The notes under the pieces are model-generated. The model had not been told where the DNA came from, made no database searches, and saw nothing but the letters and a program-made list of their open reading frames with translations. Of a DNA stretch of 11,469 nucleotides, positions 6,261 through 11,469 are shown one piece after another (the stretch's first letter is position 1; the number at the start of each line of letters is the position of its first letter). The stretch is taken from contig JAAUPO010000025.1 of the NCBI GenBank assembly GCA_012033095.1, positions 1 through 11,469 on the forward strand, in the 5' to 3' direction. The stretch is from Synechococcaceae cyanobacterium RL_1_2 (GTDB lineage: Bacteria; Cyanobacteriota; Cyanobacteriia; Cyanobacteriales; JAAUPO01). A program made the position numbers and the translations under genes.

Positions 6261-8126
6261 TTATGCCGCTGGCAATTTGCCGGAAGGAATAGAGGCGATT
6301 AAACGGCGGGTGTAATTAGTTTGGGGGGAGTTATAAATTTCCCCGGCAGCATCAATTTCTTCAATTTGGCCTTGGTTCATCACCATAATGCGATCGCTCA
6401 TAAATTTGACCACGCTCAGATCATGGGAAATGAAAATGTAAGTTAGGCCAAATTCCTGTTGTAACTCTTTTAATAAATTCAATACTTGCGCCTGTACCGA
6501 TACATCTAACGCCGAGACGGATTCATCACAGATCACAAACTTGGGGTTAATGGATAGGGCCCGGGCAATACAAATCCGTTGTCGTTGTCCACCGGAAAAT
6601 TCATGGGGATAGCGATCGTACCATTCCGGTTTAAGGCCCACCCGCTCCATCAGATACAACACCCGCTCTTTGCGTTTTTGGCGATCTTTACCAATGCCGT
6701 GGATGATCAATGGTTCCGCGATGGTTTTACCGATGGTCATACGGGGGTTGAGGGAACTGTAGGGGTTTTGAAAAATGATTTGAATTTCCCGTCGTAACCC
6801 TTGGATGGTGGATGGTTTGAGGGGTTGGCCTTGAAAGAGAATTTTGCCCCTTAGGGGTTAATTAAACCCATCAGGGTACGGGCAATGGTGGATTTGCCGC
6901 AACCGGATTCCCCCACTAAGCCGAGGGTTTCCCCGGGATAGACCTCAAAGGATACATTGTTGACCGCGATCGCCATTTTTTTACCCCCCAAACATACCCC
7001 GCACCGGATAACCGACCTGCAAATTATGTACTTCTAATAGGGGTTCTAGGGCCACTAATTGCCGTAGCCGTTGCTGTTGTGCTTCTAAACTAATCGGTTC
7101 TTCGATGAACTGCTCCACGGGTTCCTGGGGCCCCCGATCGGATGGTTCAGACCCCTGACGAGAGGGTTCTACTTCAACCATAAAATCCTTCACCGTGGGC
7201 AAATACCGCAATTGGCGATCAAGGGGGGGACGACAGGCTAATAAACCTTTGGTATAGGGATGTTGGGCCTGGGAAAAAATCTCTTGCACAGAACCCTGTT
7301 CCATTACCTGGCCCTGGAACATTACCACCACCTGGTGGGCGACCTCCGCAATGACCCCCAGATCATGGGTGATAAACATGAGGGACATATTCCTTTGCTC
7401 ACAGATAGTGCGCAATAATTTTAAAATGGTGGCTTGTACGGTCACATCTAGGGCAGTGGTCGGCTCATCGGCAATCAGCAGATCAGGGTCGCACACCAGG
7501 GCCATGGCAATCATCACCCGTTGCAATTGACCGCCGGATAGTTCATGAGGATAACGTTTGAGAAAATTATGTTTTTGCTGATTAACAAATTGTTTAATTT
7601 CCTTGGTGGTGATTTTGTCCCCTTGGCCCTGGGCTAAACTTTGTTCTTCTAAAACTTCATCCTGGGGTAATAGCTGCACTTCCTGTAGGGTCGCGATCGC
7701 TTGTTCTTGGGCTTGGGCGAGGGTTACCTTGGGCTGATGAAGTTGAATGGCCTCCGTAATTTGAAAACCGATGGTATATACCGGATTTAAGGAACTCATC
7801 GGTTCTTGAAAAATCATGGCAATTTTTTTCCCGCGATATTGCCGACGGGCTGATTCTTCGAGGCTTAATAGTTCAACGGATTGTTCATCTTGATGGGAAC
7901 TAAAATAAATTTCCCCATCGGTAATTCTGCCTGGGGTCGCCACTAATCCCATAATGGCTAGGGATGTTACGGATTTCCCTGACCCTGATTCCCCTACAAT
8001 GCCGAGGGTTTGGCCCCTTTCTACTTGAAAACTAATGCGATCGACCGCAACAGTATGGCTCTGCTCTGTCTGAAACTCAACTGTGAGATTGCGGACATCT
8101 AAGACGGGGAGGACGGAATTAGCCAT
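6261..8126 (-). CDS. Fused double-ATPase subunit of a peptide/nickel-type ABC importer (DppD-DppF or GsiA-like), two frameshifts
   Basis: Two ATP-binding modules in one cytosolic chain of about 621 residues would power uptake of peptides or related solutes. The first half (ATG 8126) has Walker A GESGSGKS 45-52, Q-loop [11 protein letters not shown], signature LSGGQ 196-200, Walker B LLIADEP with LD at 226-227, H-loop H254 and oligo-HPY motif HPYTKGLL 289-296. About 35 residues at 152-188 are extra between Q-loop and signature. An acidic linker (300-362) joins the halves. The frame breaks at 6974-6988 (G and A runs). The second half has Walker A GESGCGKS near 405-412, then a second break at 6854-6857 (one C missing), then [28 protein letters not shown] and ISHDLSVV. 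It ends GKLPAA. No permease or binding-protein gene is nearby, so partners are probably encoded elsewhere. The substrate is unknown. Confidence 0.9.
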
Positions 8127-8195
8127 GGTAGTAATAATGGTGATCTAGGCCGAAATAATAGGGGGGAGATAAGAGGCAAAATTTATGAAAGTTTT

Positions 8196-8217
8196 GATCC
8201 AGATTTGATCCAGATTT
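8196..8217. repeat. 11-bp tandem repeat, two copies plus a partial third
   Basis: GATCCAGATTT is repeated at 8196-8206 and 8207-8217, followed by a diverged GATGCAATTT. It lies between the phosphatase stop and the ABC gene start, in the likely leader of the ABC gene. No function is evident. Confidence 0.6.
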
Positions 8218-8249
8218 GATGCAATTTAGTTAGCCTTTAGTCGCACCTC

Positions 8250-10505
8250 TTAATTGGGGGGTTCGTTACAAATACCAAGTTGATCTACGGTAGGTTCAGG
8301 TAACAACGTCAAACTTGATGCAATGGTTTCTCTAGTTTCCTCGGCCAGAACAAAAACGTTACCTTGTTCTATGCCTTTATCTTTATCTTCAGGTTACAAT
8401 GGTGATCTGACTCCCGTTCCCCCGAAAGTTGCACGATCGCGCCGGCGGGCAGATTGACCTGAATAATTTCTGGACCACTACTATTGGCATCAAGGATCGT
8501 AATTTCCTTGGTCTCTAGCACTTGATAAACTTGAGGTGGTTTAGAGATGGGTTCCGGGGCTTGACTGGAGCTATTTTCAACGGTTTCAATCGGTGGGCTG
8601 GGATTATCCTTTGACGGATCCAATTGCCACCATAGCTTTTCCGCAAATAACGATAAAATTGCCCATAAAATCGCCCCCACTCCCAACACGATCGCCAAAA
8701 TAATAAAGGGATTTTCGAGGGGGGAAGAGCGGTGATGGTGGTCGCTGGTTTTTGTGCCCACCTCTGGTGGTTCGTTGGGGGACGGCTCTAGCTTTGTGGT
8801 TTGAAAATTAAGACTACTTTGGTCGATAAAAGGGGAAGTTGGTGAGATCGCCTTCTGGCAATAGGGGATCAATGGTAAGGTGCTGACTGAGGGTTTGTAA
8901 GTCAAGGGGGATGGTGTCAGCGGTGGTGCGGGGTCGAACTTGGCAGTGCAATAAAGCGATCGTGGAATTGTCATGGCCATTTTTGGTGTTAGCCAAATGC
9001 AGTAAATTTTTAACCGCATCTTCAATGTCCAATTGCCCTGAAAGAATGGGCATAATTTCCTGTTCCCAATATTCCTCGACCCGATCAAAATCGCTCAACC
9101 CATCGGAACACAACAAAAAGATGCCATCGCGATCGAGGATAAATTTTTGAATGTTGGGATAAAGATTGTTGGACTGATTCATCCCGATCGCCTGCACCAA
9201 AGCACCCCCTGAGGGATATTGAATCGCATCACGATAGAAGGCATAACCTAAACGCACTTCCCTTGACGCGAGATCATCATCCACCGTCAACTGTTGGGCA
9301 CCTTGGCTTGAAATGAAATAAATCCGAGAATCCCCGACATGGGTCAAATACATTTCATGGCCATAGGCAACTGCCATCACCAAAGTTGTGCCCATGCGTT
9401 TACGGTCTTCCCGTAGTTCCGCATCATTGATGCCATTGATTTCGTCGTTCGCTTCACAGACAAAATTATCAATTTGTTGCCTGATGTGGTTACTATTCCA
9501 GGTATCAGCCGCCATGCCGATATTCGGAATAGTGGTGCTTAGGGCCTTAATGGATTTCCCAGAAGCCACTTCTCCCCCTTCATGGCCCCCAATGCCATCA
9601 CACACGATCGCTAAGGGTACCCCTTCGTCCCCAGGTATTAACTTTAAATTTCCTGGCTCAGGGAAACAGGCATCTTCATTATGATCCCGGGTGGGGCCCG
9701 CATCGGTGAGGGTATAGAGACGATAATCCCGTTGTAAACCTTGGGCGGCTGATTGCATCGCCCCTTCTAACAACGCCACTAAATATTCGGGATTGACAAT
9801 GGATTTGCTAATTAAGCGATCGCATAATTCCTGTAACAAGGGACTTAACTGACCGCTATGGGGTAATAACTGTTGCCAAGTTTCCCCTAAATCCGCCAAG
9901 GTCACCATGGCTTGATCCAGGTTCAATTCCACCAGCTTAAACAGGGATGAACTGATCCCCATCAAATTTATATCCGTCAAGCTAGAGCAGACCCCTTGCC
10001 GCTGAAATGGAATCCACAGCCGGGCCCATTGCCATAACCAATTTAATTTACTGAGGTTACTGGCATTGCCCCAGGCCTGGAGTAAAGGAATGAGTAGCTG
10101 GCCGTCTTGCCAAATACGTTCCTGCTCTTGATGGGAAAAGCTGCCAAGTTCCGCTAACCAAATTTTAGTTTTACTCACCGTCATGGGTAGGGCAATTTGG
10201 CCGTACAGTTGGGGAATATGGTTGCGGCAGGAAAATAATTTTAAATAGGGCAAAAAGCGATCGGCCACTTCCGATGGCAACACAGGGATTTCTCTGGGTT
10301 TGGTATCCACCACCACCTGGGGAGAAACGCAAATGTAGCGATCGCCGATTAATTCCCCCTGGGCAAAATCCAATTTAGTCCCCAGGGTATGGAGATAGCG
10401 TTTTGTAACCGGAGTCAAGCATTCAGCACAAACGGTTTTATCAAAAGGAATTGCTTGGCCACATTGGGCATTGGTACATTGGATGGTAGCGGTAGTTTTG
10501 ACCAT
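8250..10505 (-). CDS. Membrane-anchored PP2C-type Ser/Thr protein phosphatase with N-terminal zinc ribbon, two frameshifts
   Basis: A metal-dependent phosphatase expected to remove phosphate from serine and threonine residues. The ATG at 10505 opens MVKTTATIQCTNAQC, a zinc ribbon with C10, C15, C26 and C29. Residues 80-250 are an unassigned helical region. The PP2C domain spans about 261-521: DHNED 274-278, CDGIGGHEGGE from 302, MGTTLV, HVGDSRIYF with D392, CSDGLSD with D468, and GHDNSTIALL with D512. All main metal-binding acids are present. The frame breaks at 8828-8835 (one extra T, or two missing bases) and resumes as IDQSSLNFQTTKLEP. A transmembrane helix follows near 600-620 (FIILAIVLGVGAILWAILSL), then a proline-rich stretch and a beta-rich tail resembling an SH3b-like domain. 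A second break at 8382-8384 (one A missing) leads to KGIEQGNVFVLAEETRE and a stop at 8252-8250. Restored length is about 751. It is divergent from the PHP gene. Confidence 0.9.
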
Positions 10506-10725
10506 AAAATCTGCTCTGCACTGGGAGCCATCAGGACTTTAGCTTAAATAATACAGTTTACTTTGCCCTGGTAGCCCCTGGTAGTGACCTAATTAAATAT
10601 CAAACTCAGCACTAGGATAAAGCCTTATTTCCTTAATTGCACCTATTCCTTAGTCATAGATAAAGGTTTGTTATCCTTAAATAATAACTACATTGCTTTT
10701 ACTTGCAAACTTTATCCCCTTGATC
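10506..10725. promoter_or_regulatory. Divergent intergenic region between the phosphatase and PHP genes
   Basis: The two genes are transcribed away from each other, so this 220-bp AT-rich stretch should hold both promoters. I could not identify a convincing -35/-10 pair for either. A short duplication, CCCTGGTAG twice around 10566-10584, is the only visible repeat. Confidence 0.5.
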
Positions 10726-11397
10726 ATGCTTGATGTTCATAGTAGTCCTCTGTCTGATCTCAAGACAGTGTGGCGTAATCTCCACTCCCATAGTTGTCCT
10801 TTTGACTATAATTTCCACCTCCACACCACGCGATCGGATGGTCAGCTAGAGCCTGGGGAAATCATGGAACAGGCCTTAGACCATGGTTTAAAGGGTTTGG
10901 CCATTACCGATCACCATTGTACGGATGCTTACCAAGAAGCCCTAGATTGGTTAAACACCCAAGGGATTCACTCCGATCGCTTAACCCTCTGGACTGGGAT
11001 CGAAATTAGTGCGGATTTGCTAGGGGTGGAAGTTCATATTCTGGGTTATGGTTTCGACCTCGCTGCTCCTTCTTTATTTGCTTACTCTCAACGTAAAAAT
11101 GTGCGCAATTCCCCCTTTTATGATGCAGCGATCGTGATCGATCAAATTCATCAGGCAGGGGGACTAGCCGTATTAGCCCACCCAGAAAGGTATCGTAAAT
11201 CCTCTAAACTCTTAGTCCCGGCTGCGGTGGAATTCGGCATCGATGGGATCGAAGTTTTTTATAACTATCAACGAACCGATCCATGGCAAGCTACCCCCAA
11301 AAAGGCCTCAAAATTGGAACGGATGGCTAAAGCCTATAATCTTTTTTCCACCTGTGGTACGGATACCCACGGGAAAGATATTCTTCTAAGAATTTAA
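10726..11397 (+). CDS. PHP-domain metal-dependent phosphoesterase
   Basis: The protein has 223 residues from ATG 10726 (MLDVHSSPLSDLKTVWRNL). An upstream in-frame TTG at 10693 would add 11 hydrophobic residues and is less likely. The PHP metal sites are all visible: FHLHTTRSDG (H31, H33, D38), ITDHH (D62, H63), GIEI (E93), H104 in VEVHILGY, AHPERY (H152) and CGTDTHG (D213, H215). The family includes nucleoside 3',5'-bisphosphate phosphatases and RNA 5'-end exonucleases of the YciV/RNase AM type; the substrate here is not determined. Length fits the short cyanobacterial PHP proteins. The frame is unbroken. The last codons (CTA AGA ATT TAA) lie inside the first unit of the 13-bp tandem repeat, so the end LLRI is repeat-derived where I recall homologues ending about LLQRL. 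Confidence 0.92.
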   Translation: MLDVHSSPLSDLKTVWRNLHSHSCPFDYNFHLHTTRSDGQLEPGEIMEQALDHGLKGLAITDHHCTDAYQEALDWLNTQGIHSDRLTLWTGIEISADLLGVEVHILGYGFDLAAPSLFAYSQRKNVRNSPFYDAAIVIDQIHQAGGLAVLAHPERYRKSSKLLVPAAVEFGIDGIEVFYNYQRTDPWQATPKKASKLERMAKAYNLFSTCGTDTHGKDILLRI

Positions 11398-11449
11398 TCT
11401 AAGAATTTAATCTAAGAATTTAATCTAAGAATTTAATCTAAGAATTTAA
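11385..11449. repeat. Five perfect 13-bp tandem repeats at the 3' end of the PHP gene
   Basis: The unit TCTAAGAATTTAA occurs at 11385-11397, 11398-11410, 11411-11423, 11424-11436 and 11437-11449 without a mismatch. The first unit supplies the last three sense codons and the TAA stop of the PHP gene; the others are outside it. Identity between units implies recent expansion by slippage, or an assembly effect. Copy number could vary between strains without changing the protein, since the stop is in the first unit. Confidence 0.95.
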
Positions 11450-11469
11450 GCTTAAAAGGGGACAACAGG

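Noticed and set aside
8831..9088. N-terminal part of an open frame that runs out of the phosphatase tail
   Set aside because: This stretch overlaps clear PP2C sequence in another frame. Only the part below about 8830 is real, as the continuation of the phosphatase after the frameshift.
9388..9684. 98-codon plus-strand open frame inside the phosphatase gene
   Set aside because: It lies opposite the conserved PP2C metal-binding motifs and has no independent support.
11385..11449. CRISPR array
   Set aside because: The 13-bp units are contiguous with no spacers and overlap a stop codon; this is a simple tandem repeat.
1..11469. A new defence, biosynthetic or mobile gene system
   Set aside because: All large genes belong to known housekeeping, transport or signalling families. 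I found no integrase, transposase, toxin, nuclease cluster or phage gene.

Overview
The window looks like chromosomal DNA of a unicellular cyanobacterium of the Synechocystis/Cyanothece kind. The evidence is the palindrome GCGATCGC (HIP1), which I counted ten times in 11.5 kb (starts at 1784, 2448, 3034, 3428, 5862, 6390, 6966, 7693, 9816, 10338), the rpmH-rnpA-PH domain-yidC gene order, and a cyanobacterial YidC N-terminus. All genes but the last lie on the minus strand.

Layout from left to right. 1-1110: yidC membrane insertase, running off the left edge. 1111-1799: AT-rich non-coding DNA with a 129-bp MITE-like insertion that has inverted ends and a perfect 9-bp direct repeat on each side. 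1800-2690: PH-domain membrane protein, rnpA and rpmH, overlapping or nearly so. 2709-3225: non-coding, with a second MITE-like element. 3226-5798: cysteine synthase and, 7 bp upstream of it, a GH57 (DUF1957) 1,4-alpha-glucan branching enzyme. 5799-6260: non-coding, with a third repeat element and a possible 39-aa ORF. 6261-8126: fused double-ATPase subunit of a peptide-type ABC importer. 8250-10505: a 751-residue membrane-anchored PP2C phosphatase. 10726-11397: divergent PHP-domain phosphoesterase, whose 3' end runs into five perfect 13-bp tandem repeats.

The strongest global signal is that six of the nine recognised genes carry frameshifts, eleven in total. Most are a single missing base in a homopolymer, and they hit genes that should be essential (rnpA, yidC). 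Beyond every break the family sequence resumes in another frame. This is best explained by uncorrected sequencing error, so I give each gene its inferred full span and describe it as one gene.

Functionally the region is mostly housekeeping: ribosome and RNase P biogenesis with membrane insertion, glycogen branching next to cysteine synthesis, peptide-type import, and phosphoprotein signalling. I see no phage, CRISPR, toxin-antitoxin or novel defence system. The interest lies in the small mobile and repeat elements and in some domain architectures.
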